Source of the DNA: Telmatactis stephensoni | Taxonomy: Eukaryota; Cnidaria; Anthozoa; Actiniaria; Isophelliidae | Length of the DNA: 64,000 bases | Direction of reading: 5' to 3' | NCBI GenBank assembly: GCA_029948255.1 | Contig: JALIZF010001669.1 | Span: 496,001 to 560,000, forward strand | Part shown: one piece after another, positions 20,306 through 31,382 of the stretch | Numbering within the stretch: position 1 is the first letter of the stretch | Layout of the letters: the number at the start of each line of letters is the position of its first letter | Program-made: the position numbers and the translations under genes | Notes under the pieces: model-generated | The model's database searches: none | Told to the model about the DNA's origin: nothing | What the model saw: the letters and a program-made list of their open reading frames with translations, nothing else

Positions 20306-20529
20306 TTGAGTCCATATTATGTAGTTATGTTATTTCTCTCGCCATCAAACAAGTGCATCGCCACACTGAGCTCACAAAACTAGTCAATGTTTACAATAAG
20401 TGCGAAATTAAAAGCACCCATTATGTCACAGGCATAATGACATTTTTATACAGCCCTTAACGGTCTTATTTATTGCAACTTATTAATCAAATTTGATAAA
20501 GAGAGAATATTTAAAAAGCCCTTGGAAGT

Positions 20530-20990
20530 ATGTCTTACAGTGCGACTACTCGAACCAAAGCCACCCAAAAGAATTTCCGACAAATCATCCAATCGCGTAC
20601 CAGATCGAGAACAATAGAATTGCTACAAATTTCAAAATATGAGAACGGCAGTTCCAGCACAGTACTTATCAATGTCAACCCATCTGAAAGAAAAAAGAAA
20701 AAAAAATGTTGTGTACGAATAACAAAGGGAGAATTTATGAAAATGGGTGATATTACCCCAGAACATTACAAGAAAATGTTCTTGACATGAATCACAGAGG
20801 TCTCTCGCAAAGTACGATCGCAAGCGAATTGAAAACTAGTCGTTATTTTATCCAGAATGTTTTATCAGATTACGATGTCACTGGCTCTGTTCTTTGGTGT
20901 TATACCCACCATGTAAGTCTTGGAATGGCCAAATATTCTGAATCCCCCTCCCCCCAACACAATGTTGGTTGGGTCAAGTGTTGGACCTAG
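20530..20990 (+). pseudogene. Helix-turn-helix fragment, possibly transposase N-terminus
   Basis: A basic frame (20530-20790) with a KKKKKCCVRI segment is followed in another frame by HRGLSQSTIASELKTSRYFI, which has the spacing of a Tc1-like helix-turn-helix (GLSQ-turn-TSRYF). No DDE domain follows. Directly downstream is a C-rich/G-rich palindromic stretch near 20940-21040. Confidence 0.35.
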
Positions 20991-21064
20991 CAGGAATCTC
21001 CCCGGCCTACTCAACATTGAGAGAGGGGGAAGGGGGAGCATAAAACAGGGCTGGCTAATTAAGG

Positions 21065-21639
21065 CCAAAATTGGGACAGTGTCTCAACAGGTTCTGCACG
21101 TCGTTGTAGGTCATTCTTCTTTTTGGCTTTTGCAGCAACTTCATCTGCTTCTTTGACAAGGTTGTTAGCCACTGTTTCAAGCTTCTGCTTTTTCTTCTTG
21201 GTTTGACGAAGCTCTTCCTCAATCTCTTTCTTCTGAAGTGTTCTTATTGAGTGACTTCTGGTGATAGTTTCTTTTCTGACAATGAGGCATTGTATCTGGC
21301 ATGAGCATGCTTGCAGGAAGTGAGAAGCTCTGTGATGCTTTCTTCAATGGGACAGTCGAGACTTTTGATGCCACTATGAGCTCTACGGTAACCAACTAAT
21401 GTATCTTGATGCATATTATCGCTCATGATCATGTCTTTATTGTCAGAACTGAATTCTCTTTCTATACAGGACAGACCATGAGACAGAATGAGCAACATTG
21501 TCACCATGCATAGATCTTTATACTCTGCTTTGTTGTCAAAGTATTCAGCTAGAAAGTCTGTGTCTGTTGGGCACCACAGAAAACCCATTCGAAGAATATA
21601 TTTCAAGGGAACTTTTAGGTACATTTCTTTCCAGAACAA
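21065..21639 (-). pseudogene. hAT-like dimerisation-domain C-terminus with coiled-coil tail
   Basis: The minus frame contains VTMLLILSHGLSCIEREFSS, followed by NMHQDTLVGYRRAHSGIKSL. This parallels the conserved hAT C-terminal motif (LSHG...VERGFS...N). After a one-base shift near 21240 a Lys/Glu coiled coil (LQKKEIEEELRQTKKKKQKL) follows to about 21065, a tail I associate with this repeat family in cnidarians. The catalytic core upstream is missing. Confidence 0.6.
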
Positions 21640-21790
21640 TACCAGATATAAATTACCTGATTTTTCCCTGACTTTTTAGAAAAAATGAAAAATTCCCTGA
21701 CCAAAATTGGAATTCCCTGACTTTTCCCTGACCTTGAAAAGATTTCAAAATTCCATGACTTTTCCCTGACCGTGGGAACCCTGCAGTACT
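21640..21790. repeat. CCCTGACTTTTCC-type short tandem motif
   Basis: AATTCCCTGACTTTTCCCTGACC recurs in variants five to six times between 21655 and 21775, next to the hAT-like remnant. It is noncoding and repetitive. Confidence 0.6.
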
Positions 21791-23400
21791 ATGCAGATTA
21801 CGTTCCTAGAAATATTTGGCTTTTTAAAAGAAAAAATCAAAGGCTCTGTACAATGAAAACAAAGCATGATTGGGTTTAGAAAATTTCCATAGTGTATTTT
21901 GTTTCATAACTTCACATAGTATTTCCAGCTTTCCAACCATTGGCAAGAAATGTCACTGGCATATTTGTTAATGGATGTTTCTTTTGGTAAAAATTATTTT
22001 TAAACAAATAATTATGGATGAGATTAAAATAAAGGTTGATATGAAATACTTGAAAGTTTTGAAGTCTTAAGGTCTTCTGTCATGCTCAATATGGCATATA
22101 AAACTCCTTTACTCTCCAATTTTGTGATCTGCCCATCTATAATAGCATTGAGTGGTGACTGAAGTATAATCACAAAAGCTAGAAGCATTCTGAAAATTCG
22201 AGGAATTTAAAAGTGTTAACAATTTTTGCTTGACAATATTAATAGAGTGAAGTCATGAAAACTGAAAAACAAAATCTACCACCAAGTGAGTCAAATAGAT
22301 ATAAAAATACCTATTTCACAAGGGTTTTTTTTTACTTCATTAGATAAAGTCTTTCTTACAGCACAAGTAGTAAATAAACAAAATAAACATGATATAAGGT
22401 TTAAGATTGAGTTGTCATTTCCTGTTAAAAATATTTGTTGGCTTACGATCTTAGATTTTTGGAAGGTAGAGGGAACGATGATTTGTGACATCATCAAAAT
22501 ATGCTTGGATTATTAATTTTGTACTGTATGGCAACTGTGGTTCCTGACAGTGATTTACATTTGTGGATGCAATGGATTATATGGATTTGTGCTAAGTATT
22601 TATCCAGGTCAAGGACATTTTAGAGAGGCATCAAAGACACCATAAGGTTCATGTATTTGGCAGTTCTTCAGCGAATCTGGTTTTATGTCCTCCACCATTA
22701 CAAGTACAAGACAATATTTTATAATGTTTGTTGTTTTGTGACCTAAGCCACCTTGATCTTACACACAATTTTCAGAGGTCGGACAGACATCGATGCAAAC
22801 ATCAGCAAATATATTTGTTTTGTTTGTCAAAATTTATATGCCGGCAAATTCAAATTGTATACAAACATTAGAGCAATCATGCTACTACCTCTCATTTAAA
22901 ATGGAAGACTATTTCTTTGAATTTGTTGTGCTAGAGTTCACTCTATTCAATATATCTTAAAGGGAAATGGGATGTATTTCGCTGGGAACCAACCAAAGCC
23001 TTTAAATTGTTAAAGTCCAGCCATTTTTTTTTCAAAACGTAAGAAATGTATCATCATTATTTCATCCATGCATTCAAAGTCCCCTAGTTTTAAAAGAAAC
23101 AATAATGATATAATACAAAAAAAGAGCAAAACAGTGAGATTGTGAGGTTGCAGCATTAACATCTAGTGGATCAAATTCCAGCTCTGACCAAGACATGGTG
23201 GCATTCATGACCATATATACCATATATTTATATTTCCAAGCTTTTTTAATAGATTTTTAAACTTTGTATATATATTTTTAAACTCAATTTATTATTTATT
23301 TATGTATGTATTTTATGTTTAGTCCAGGACCTCTCTGAAAATCACTTCTGTGAGAGAGTGTTCCTGGAGCAATTTATTTTTTGCAATAAAGATTATCATC
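21791..23400. other. AT-rich noncoding interval
   Basis: No protein-like frame. A few T and TATA runs occur (about 23265-23310). I can name nothing here. Confidence 0.4.
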
Positions 23401-24500
23401 ATGACCGAACAACAAGTCTTTAATGAAAGAGTCCTAAAGCTCCTTGAGAATCAGGCCTCTCCAACACAAGCAAAATCTAAGAAAGAACGTTTGCCCCTCA
23501 AGCTCACAGTAAGGGGATACATTTGTAGAAATTTAATTCAATGATTTTGACTTATTTTGGTTTATGTAACTGCTTGCTAAAATAAGTTTGGTTTATGTAA
23601 CTGCTTGCTTGCAACCATGTGTGATGCATGTATGTTTGTTTTTAGATTCCCACCATTTGAAGAAATTAGCATAAATTGTATAACATCTTGTCTGCTTTTC
23701 AGATTGAATATATCACTTCATTTTGCAATCCTTTTTAAGCCAGAGACTGAGGGAAAAAACATTTCATATCAACGTTTTAGTATGATTATACTTTAATGAT
23801 CTTTGTGTCAAATTTCATAGGAATCTGTAAGACGAATATACAAAACATTAGAGGATCAGTCAAGAAGAGTGAGTGAAACTTTGGGATTTCATAAAGAGGT
23901 AAGTTATTTTATTGCATAACTGTGCAGAGACACAGGTACAAATAAATTGTTATTACAGAGTTACAATCAGACCATGCAGTTAAGTGAAGCTCACAAATAA
24001 TCTATAATATTAATTTATTGTAAAAATATTCATTTCAACTAACATTTCAATTTCAGAAGAAAATGTAGCTCTTAATGCTGATATTCTTCAAGTAAGCACC
24101 GAGAAGCAGTATTCAACCAGTATTATTAGAGGTATAAATATAACTGTCTTTTAGTTACTGTAAAGAAGGAGTCATGTATGGTTTAGATTAGTACTCACAT
24201 TAAACCTTTGAACAATGATTAGTACTGAATAGCATGAAACCTTTTGTTTTCCATTATTGAATTAGTGCTATTTATAGTAATGATTAGTGATATTTGTTTC
24301 AAGGATTTTGTGTGTGGACTAATGACAATATTTATAAATCTAATTTGTTGTATGTTTGTGTAAATTTCAGTTGCAATCAGGACCCATTTCAAGACACCAA
24401 AAAGGATATGGTCTATGGAGAGACAAAATAAGTCCAAAGATTATTTAAAATCAGCAAGAGCTCGAGGCCGACTAAACACTGAAAGTATAAATATTTCTTA
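23401..24500 (+). pseudogene. Four-exon gene fragment, coiled-coil and basic C-terminus
   Basis: Exon 1 (ATG 23401) encodes MTEQQVFNERVLKLLENQAS and ends LPLKLT before GTAAGG. Exon 2 (about 23821-23898) encodes ESVRRIYKTLEDQSRRVSET, with a TTCATAG acceptor and a GTAAGT donor, in matching phase. Exon 3 (about 24059-24131) encodes EENVALNADILQ and QYSTSIIR. Exon 4 (about 24370-24500) encodes VAIRTHFKTPKRIWSMERQN and a basic tail, stopping at TAA. Junction 3/4 keeps frame (split GTT codon). Junction 2/3 is off by one base. The pattern of a coiled coil followed by a short basic end recurs in cnidarian repeat proteins, but I cannot name a family. Confidence 0.5.
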
Positions 24501-24607
24501 AGGTAGCTCACTATAGTTTAGCCCACACATGCGCCTGAAGATCATGAGAATGAGCAGCACTGGAACTTGCAGAATCTTTATTTTGTTGACATCATTTTCA
24601 AATCAAA

Positions 24608-24985
24608 TACATAAATAATAAATAAATAAATTTGGGGTAGCTCATCATCCTTCCTCGCAGCCAAGTGCTGAATTACGAAGGGTGCTTTCAATATGAGACA
24701 ATTGAACAATCGCACATTTACATACAAATTTACATACACATACTCGTAGCAGCCACCATACGACTCTTGATCACGGAGCACAGCTTAGATCGAAACTAGT
24801 AAACTAGTTCGTTATACTGAGGGAGGAAAAACCGGAGAACCTGGAGAAAAAAAACCTCGAAGCAAGGGAGAGAACGAACAAGAAACTCAAGCCACATGCG
24901 TTCCCCCATCCGGGGAATGAACGAGGGACCACAGCGGTGACAGACCGGCGCTGTCAACGCTCAGCCACCCTTGCTTCCCTAAAAA
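24608..24985 (-). mobile_element. tRNA-like SINE
   Basis: Read on the minus strand, the 5' end (near 24985) has GGGTGGCTGAGCG, an A-box-like tRNA head, followed some 50 bp later by a degenerate B-box-like region (TCGTTCATTCCC). It runs through a body with TTTTTTTTCTCCAGG and ends in a TTTA-rich tail. The flanks share ATCATTTTCAAATCAAA (about 24591-24607 and 24990-25007), a likely target-site duplication. The class is inferred from structure only. Confidence 0.5.
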
Positions 24986-25055
24986 GTAAAATCATTTTCA
25001 AATCAAAAGTAAAATCATTTTCAAATCAAAAGTAAAATCATTTTCAAAAAGTAAA
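24982..25055. repeat. Three tandem 23-bp units
   Basis: AGTAAAATCATTTTCAAATC is repeated three times in succession. The first unit overlaps the presumed SINE target duplication. Confidence 0.8.
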
Positions 25056-25204
25056 TTTTTTTGTAGTGGCAGCGTTCGGCCATCCTTTGCGTGCCCTGGT
25101 TTTCCCGGCATGCTTTGCTGTTTACTCGTCAAGCCTTCCACCTTTTAGTTTCAAAGTATTGTTCAAAGTATATTTCATAAAAGCAACTTAAACAATTTTT
25201 GTGA

Positions 25205-25830
25205 ATGGAGGAAAGAGAGGCACCGTGGAAAGAGGATGAGAGACTCCAAGAATCTTTGGAAAACTATGTCCGGCAGGGTCTGCAAAGGCGAGAGATGCTA
25301 CACTTCATAAGTCGAGATTTCATAAGCTACACATGGAGTCGTTTGCTCGACTGACAACTTCTCATTTCAACATTTTCTACAATCGCGAAGACGTTCCCCA
25401 TGATGAAGTGAAAAGGAGCTAGAGGGCACAGGAAAGATACTAGGCTATAGGGCCATGGACAAAAAGATCAGGCAGGAACACGGACTGAATGTGCTGAGGG
25501 ATAACGTTTATGCCTGCATGAGAGAACTTGATCCGGATGGACTAGAGCCACGAGGTGCAGTTGGAGGGAAAAGGAAGAAACGAAAAGGCCACTTCACAAC
25601 AAAAGGGCCCAACTGGGTCCACTCCCTTGATGGTCATGACAAACTGATTGGGTATCAGAATTCAACATTCCCACTTTCCATCTATGGATGCATTGACGCT
25701 ACAAGCAGAAAGCTGTTATGGCTTAATGTGTGGGTCACCAATTCTGACCCAAAATTATTTGGCAAGACTCTGCTCCTCAAGAAAGAGAGTCTAGGACTGG
25801 ACTAAGGCTAATAAAACAGATGCATCGATC
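25205..25830 (+). pseudogene. Integrase-core (DDE) protein fragment
   Basis: The N-terminal part from the ATG at 25205 reads MEEREAPWKEDERLQESLEN and RREMLHFISRDF. After shifts between 25320 and 25440, a 116-residue frame (25455-25805) carries KIRQEHGLNVLRDNVYACM, then NWVHSLDGHDKLIGYQN and IYGCIDATSRKLLW. The pattern HSLDGHDKL...YGCIDxxSRK is the first part of an integrase-like catalytic core found in many cnidarian genomes, with Asp residues in LDGHD and CIDA. The second half, which would carry the last acidic residue, is lost after about 25830. Confidence 0.6.
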
Positions 25831-26029
25831 ACAATCAGAAAAAGAGACGATTTTGTGGTCATTGTATTGAATTTGTGAATCTGTAGCATTCTGTGTAACC
25901 CAATAATAACTGAATCCAAAGCAAGTGTTGGACATAAAAACTTATTGAGTTGGTTCTCTTGTTATCTCTCTTATGTGTTCTTCCAACATTTAGTGTTTGT
26001 CATTCCAATACTTTTTGTCAAATACATAT

Positions 26030-26395
26030 CAGTTTCACGTTCAATATGTGAATATTGTCTTATATGTCAGTTTCACGTTTAAGTGAAATTACTATTTAAC
26101 CCAGTGTGTGAATATGATGTGAATATTGACTATATATCAATTTCACATTTTAGTGAAAATATTAATTCACTAAAGAAATGCAAATATGATGTGAAAATTA
26201 CTTATCATATTTACAACACAAGTGAAATTCGTAAGGAATACAATATTTTCATATCTTTGCAAACATATAGGGAAGTTAATGTGAACCTCACAATCTGCTA
26301 CATCTTTGCATAATATTTAGTTAATATGTGAATAACATTATCTTTACATAGACGATGTATGTGAATATGATGTGAATATAGCATGTCTCTATCCA
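26030..26395. repeat. Degenerate GTGAATATGAT repeat region
   Basis: GTGAATAT or GATGTGAATAT recurs at least six times (for example near 26045, 26106, 26117, 26355 and 26368), alternating with CAGTTTCACGTTTAAGTGAAA-like inverted pieces. Noncoding. Confidence 0.55.
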
Positions 26396-26399
26396 ACCC

Positions 26400-27090
26400 A
26401 TCATGGTAGGCCAGGCCAGAAGAGCTCTAAAAGTTGGTGTTCAGTCAACTTCGAGATGTCCAAGACAATTCAGAGAATGTGTGGAATTCTTGTTCCAGTC
26501 GGTTCGGGTAAGAAAGAAATTATTTAGATTACCGAAACTTCAAATTCGATTTGTGGCATCTAAAAAAAGTCAGTTTTCTTCATGACTAGTAATTGTCCTT
26601 TTATGCTGAAAGTTTGGGTGAAAACTAATATGGAGCCAAAATGCAGTGGTCCACTATTAGAAAGACTCTCTCTTAAACTTGTCTTTTGACACACAGTGGG
26701 TATAAACGAGGTCTCTGTCCTTGATACTCTTGGCAAATGACCCACAATTGGGCTGAACACCACCATTTTGGTATTTGTCCATGGCTGATTTTGAAGTGAT
26801 GACGTCACAAAATGATAATATATTATGAAACGCAATGCATTGTGGGATACTAGTGGACCCTCCTCTGTGTACTCCAAGCTTGATTTGAGATCTTGAATTA
26901 TCGTTAGCTTATATAAAGCTGCAAAAAACGACATTATGGAGGATTCTTCCACTTGTAGCAATTCTGTAACGATGGTAATATATGCCGATTGAGTTTCATT
27001 TTTGGCAGAAACCTCACGTTTACTGGAGACTGATTTTGAACGTGTCAACCATATTGCCTAATCATTGTCAGGACTTGGCTTATATTTTTA
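26400..27090. other. Interval without a recognised gene
   Basis: The minus strand has a 162-residue open frame (26560-27048) with no motif I recognise and unremarkable composition. I treat it as unproven. Confidence 0.3.
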
Positions 27091-27093
27091 CAA

Positions 27094-27690
27094 TTGGAGT
27101 TTGAGCCACTCATCACAATTCCTCTAAGAGATGTAATACGTATTCACAGTCCAATGCATTCAAATCAACTGCCATCTATTGAACATATTTTTTTATCATT
27201 TGACCAGCCAGCAATTAATTGTCGACTAGACACCTCTCCTGCTACATGTGAAGGACTATCTAAAATTGCAAGAAAGCTGTCCTCTAAATCCTGTTGCCTT
27301 AATCCTCTTCCTGCACGTCTCCTTGTTAGCAATTTTGGAACTCTGATACCTGTCATTTGTAATATTGTAAATTTGTCTCTTGCAAATGGTTTCATTCCAT
27401 CTTCGGTGAAGATGGCTGTCTTAAAACCTCTTCTAAAGAAATCATCGCTTGATCACGAGGTGCTTGGAAATTACTGGTCTATTTCAAATCTCAAAGCTAT
27501 CTCCAAAATCATTGAAAAAAACAGTTTCAGAACGTCTTAAGTTTTACTTAACAACAAACAACCTTCATGAACCCCTTTCAGTCTGCTTATAAAAAAAACA
27601 CAGTTGTGAAACTGCCCTGTTAAGAGTTCAGAACGATATTGTACTGGCAATTGATCATTGATCTCTATTATACAGTATGGCAACAAAATG
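27094..27690 (+). pseudogene. LINE reverse transcriptase fragment, fingers region
   Basis: Reads LSSKSCCLNPLPARLLVSNF, VICNIVNLSLANGFIPSSVK and VLKPLLKKSSLDHEVLGNYW, the linker and fingers of APE-type non-LTR RTs (canonically KPLLKK...NYRPISNL). After a frameshift at about 27535 it continues as FQSAYKK and ALLRVQNDIVLAIDH to about 27690. The catalytic palm is missing, so the fragment is truncated at both ends. Confidence 0.7.
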
Positions 27691-28183
27691 CATATTATTG
27701 GCATTATAGTTATTGAAGAATGATAATTTCGTATTTTCCAATAACTATGAGTGCAAGTTCGTCTAAGTTGTTTAGCGAAATATGTGTAAAGGCCAAAAGA
27801 TCTAAAAAGCTACTGAAACGCCTGGAAAATTTACAGCTAGATAACAAAATTTGCTAACTTCAAAGAAAGCAAACAGCTGGACAGTCTGCTGATGACAAGA
27901 TTGACAACAAATGAGCAACTGGCAAATATTACCATAATAGCAAACATATCATATTTTTCTGTGCGAACAAGCTTGCATGTTTACAGACAGTCGAGCTCTT
28001 TGTTTTCATAATAGAATGAATGAGGATATTCCATGCGTGTTTTTTTTTTATTGCAAGTTTGAGTGATCATTAAGCTTTATCAACCAAATACTAACGCAAT
28101 AACTGATTAGTCTTAAAGCAGTAATGAAAAATACAATACAAAGAAAAAAGCATCGATAACGCTCGTTCTCGTCTATAAAGGTA
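27691..28183. other. Noncoding interval between two LINEs
   Basis: AT-rich, with no frame of interest. Confidence 0.35.
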
Positions 28184-31070
28184 TGTACATACATACATAC
28201 ATACATACATCGTTTATTTAACAAAGCAGGTTAGTTTAAGGGCAGCAAATGCTGATGTGGACCTGCAAACTATTAATTAAATATAAATATACAAATATGG
28301 ATTAAATATATAAGAAAGATATAGCAATTGAGAACAATATATAATATAAAATGACCCAAAAGGTATTGCATGGGCAAACACGCAAGATGCATCACCCAGT
28401 GCAAGCTTACATGATGAGCATGTGCAATATCTGCAGGGTAAATAGCTGTAAGAATCAAATACATATCTACATAAATATGGTTAATATTATACAGCATAAA
28501 ATATATAATAAAATAAATAAATAAATATATTTAATAACTTGACTAAGCTAGTAATAAATATAATCTAAATTCTTATTTGAAATAGTGCAGGCTTCTTTGT
28601 GGAAACTAATGTTGTTCAATAAAACTCTATTTTTCTTTAAAAATGATTTAAATATATTTGATGATTGTGCTTGCTTAAGTGAATCAGGAATAAAATTCCA
28701 AGCTAAAGGTCCCCTATATCTTAATGATGTTCTCCCAATATCTAAGTTAAAACGTGGTAAAATAAACTTATTGCTATTTCGTAAATTATAACTATGACTA
28801 ATGTTGCTATCAAATAGGCTAATTATATTATTTGGTAGTTCAGCATTATGAACCTTATACATAAGTATCAATAGCTTCCTCTTGTATATAGAAGCAATAG
28901 GTTCCCATCTAGATATAGCTAAAGCTTCTTGGTCAGTGACATTATCAGGTAATCTATGAATAATCTTAGTAGCTCTAACATGAATAGATTCAATCTCATT
29001 CAATAGAGAAGGAGAACAGGTACCCCAAACTAAATTACAATAAGTAACAGTTGGTAGAATACTAGTAAAGTAGATTGTTTGTAAAATATCCTTAGTTAAA
29101 TAATTGAGCCTTTTTAACTGGTTTATTTTCTGACTAAATGAATTGCAAATTGATTCAACATGACTATGCAATGATAACTGATTATCAATAGTGACACCTA
29201 AGCACCTAGTTTCTGATACAAATTTCAAGGCCTTATTTCCTAACATTACAGGTTTCAGTGGGCCGCAAAAAGCTTTATAAGAAATAATCATAGCCTCTGA
29301 TTTCCCTGAATGTATAGTCAGTTTATTATTTCTGCACCAAACATTAATGTTTGAAAGTACTTTATTTAGATTGTCGATTACCACATCCACATTGTTGCCA
29401 ACAATAAACAGTGTTGTATCATCTGCATACATGACCAGTTCACCTTCGGTAATGACAGTAGGGAGATCATTGATGTAATAAGAGAAAAATCTTGGTCCGA
29501 GTAAAGAACTCTGTGGCACACCACAGCTGACCATCTTTGTCTGTGAGGAACAACCATTAACAACAGCAAACTGCCTCCTACCTCTCAAATAACTGATCAT
29601 CCAGTTCAAAACATCCCCAGCTATGCCCATGGCTTCAAGTTTGTATCTCAGGATAGAGTGTGACACAGTGTCAAAAGCCTTCTGAAAGTCAATATACACA
29701 ACCCCAACTATCTGTTTATTATCCAGTGCTCTTTTCCAAGTTTCTGTAAGATATATCAGGAGACCTTCTGTTGATCTACCATGTCTAAAGCCCCATTGGT
29801 TGTTACTAAGGAGACCTGTTTCTGAGATAACGTCATCCAAGTCTTCACATACTAGAGCTTCTAGAAGCTTGCTAGGGACACTTAGCATCTGTAGAGGCCT
29901 ATAGTTGCTCCTGTCTGCCTTGTCACCCTTCTTGTGTATAGTGTGCATTCTAGATATCTTCCATTGAGTGGAACAGTTGAGACTTCCAAGCTGCGCTTAA
30001 AAATAGAGTATAGTCCTTCTGAAGCGGCTTCACCTAAGAGATGTAGATCTCTTGGGGAGATGGAATCAGGGCCAGGAGCTTTGCTTGGGTTGATGGAACT
30101 GATTCTCTTTTGTAGCATTTCTTGATCAAACGACACTTGGGAGATTGTTGGTGATACTCTATACAGGTGCATCTTATCAAAGAACCCATCTACTGGACAA
30201 ATTGTAGAGGCCAGAATTGGACCAACAGTTGTAAAAAAGTCATTCATAGCCTCAGCTTTAATAGAATCATCAAGGATGGTATTATTTGGTCGTCCTTGAT
30301 AGGACCAATCAAGGATTTCTTATTCTTATTAGTTAATTTGCCAACCAATTTCCAGAAATCCTTACTGGACTTAGTGTTCTTAAACTCCTGTTTCCAGTAG
30401 TTTGCTTCTGCAGTTCTCAAAAGGCGAGTGACTTCATTCCTAAGTTTTTTATATTTATCCCATGAAGCTTTGGATCCAGTCTGCTTTGCGTGTTTTAGGG
30501 TTTTGAACCGCTTATTCATGGTTTTCCTAATGTGAGAGTTCATCCAAGGCAAGGTATTTGAACGAATCTTGACTTTCCTTTCAGAAATATGTTCATTCAG
30601 AATTCCTTTGTAAAGAGTGTCCCAAGCCCAAGTCATGTCATCAATAGTCGTCAAAGTTCTCTACTAACTGACCAAGGGGCACATTCAATATCATGTTTTA
30701 AGTCCTTAATAGTTGACATGCTTGTAGTTTTTAACAGTGACATACCTTGGGGGCGTCTTGTCTTTATAGAAGTTTAGTGTACCATAAATAAGGCAGTGAT
30801 CAGATAGACCAGGATCAAAAGTTCCTGGGCTAGCAATTTTGGAGATGTCACTGGAGATCAAAAGATCAATAATCGTAGAGGTTGTTTCTGTTAGTCTTGT
30901 TGGTTCCTTAATTACATTATGTAAATCCAGACTACCAAGAATTCTTAAAAGCCTTCTACCTTCATATCCTCTTGCAAATAAGTCAGAATTTAAATCGCCC
31001 AAGATCACAACATTTTTTGTCTTCAAACTTCTCTCATAAGTCTTGTATTTACCAAAAGTTTGTCAAACAT
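28184..31070 (-). mobile_element. 5'-truncated non-LTR retrotransposon (LINE)
   Basis: On the minus strand it starts inside the endonuclease (about 31070), covers the full RT and ends in a TGTA-repeat tail (28184-28210). Five-prime truncation plus a simple-repeat tail is the normal footprint of target-primed reverse transcription. The clade is not assigned. Confidence 0.85.
28548..31026 (-). pseudogene. LINE ORF2: endonuclease end plus reverse transcriptase
   Basis: Frames in order on the minus strand. 31026-30706 has NVVILGDLNSDL and DPGLSDHCLIYGTL, the last two apurinic-endonuclease motifs. 30654-30244 is the linker, with PWMNSHIRKTMNKRFK. 30247-29882 has SSINPSKAPGPDSISP. 29948-28548 (466 residues) has DRSNYRPLQMLSVPSKLLE, DFQKAFDTVSHSIL, VPQSSLLGPRFFSYYINDLP and the catalytic MYADDTTLF, then TRCLGVTIDNQLSLHSHV and a C-terminal domain with YRGPLAWNFIPDSLK. 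Frame breaks lie at about 30690, 30246 and 29940. The RT palm itself is open. Confidence 0.85.
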
Positions 31071-31382
31071 ACATTTTCAGGTCTAATAAGAAAAAATCTG
31101 CAAAGGTAACAATGAACTGGGACAAAAAAACATGATATTGTACTATCAAGGGAGGTCCTGACAGTGGATTCCTTCAGCCAACCAAAAGGGAGTCACAAAA
31201 GATTTAACCTCTGGGCTGCCACTGCCTTAGCATTGAATGAATAGAATACTAATAGGGTATTAAAGCTGGCCCCAAAAGCCTATCAAGTCAGTTGCTGCTC
31301 ACACTTCTTGAGCATAACTAGCCAAAAAGCAACTGACGAAGATAGCTATTAAAGTTATCGAAACCAGTCTTGCTACGAGGTG

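Larger units (their letters stand above)
6333..20475 (+). mobile_element. DIRS/Ngaro-like YR retroelement, split by nested insertions
   Basis: Coding pieces occur in the order expected for Ngaro-type elements: SGNH hydrolase (6641-7209), gag-like protein (7556-8120), reverse transcriptase start (8120-8155), then RT after the first insertion (18129-18616) and after the second (19815-19930). A stretch upstream of the ORFs (about 6333-6370, ACATTTTTATACAG...GGTCTTAT) is repeated at about 20443-20475, which may represent its split terminal repeats. No tyrosine recombinase is visible, so the 3' part is deleted. The outer limits are inferred from the short repeat only. Confidence 0.6.

Noticed and set aside
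24885..24985. A functional tRNA gene
   Set aside because: Only the A-box-like part is good. The B box is degenerate, no cloverleaf can be drawn, and the sequence continues as a SINE body.
26560..27048. 162-residue minus-strand ORF
   Set aside because: No motif and ordinary composition, next to noncoding repeats. Length alone is weak evidence in this AT-rich window.
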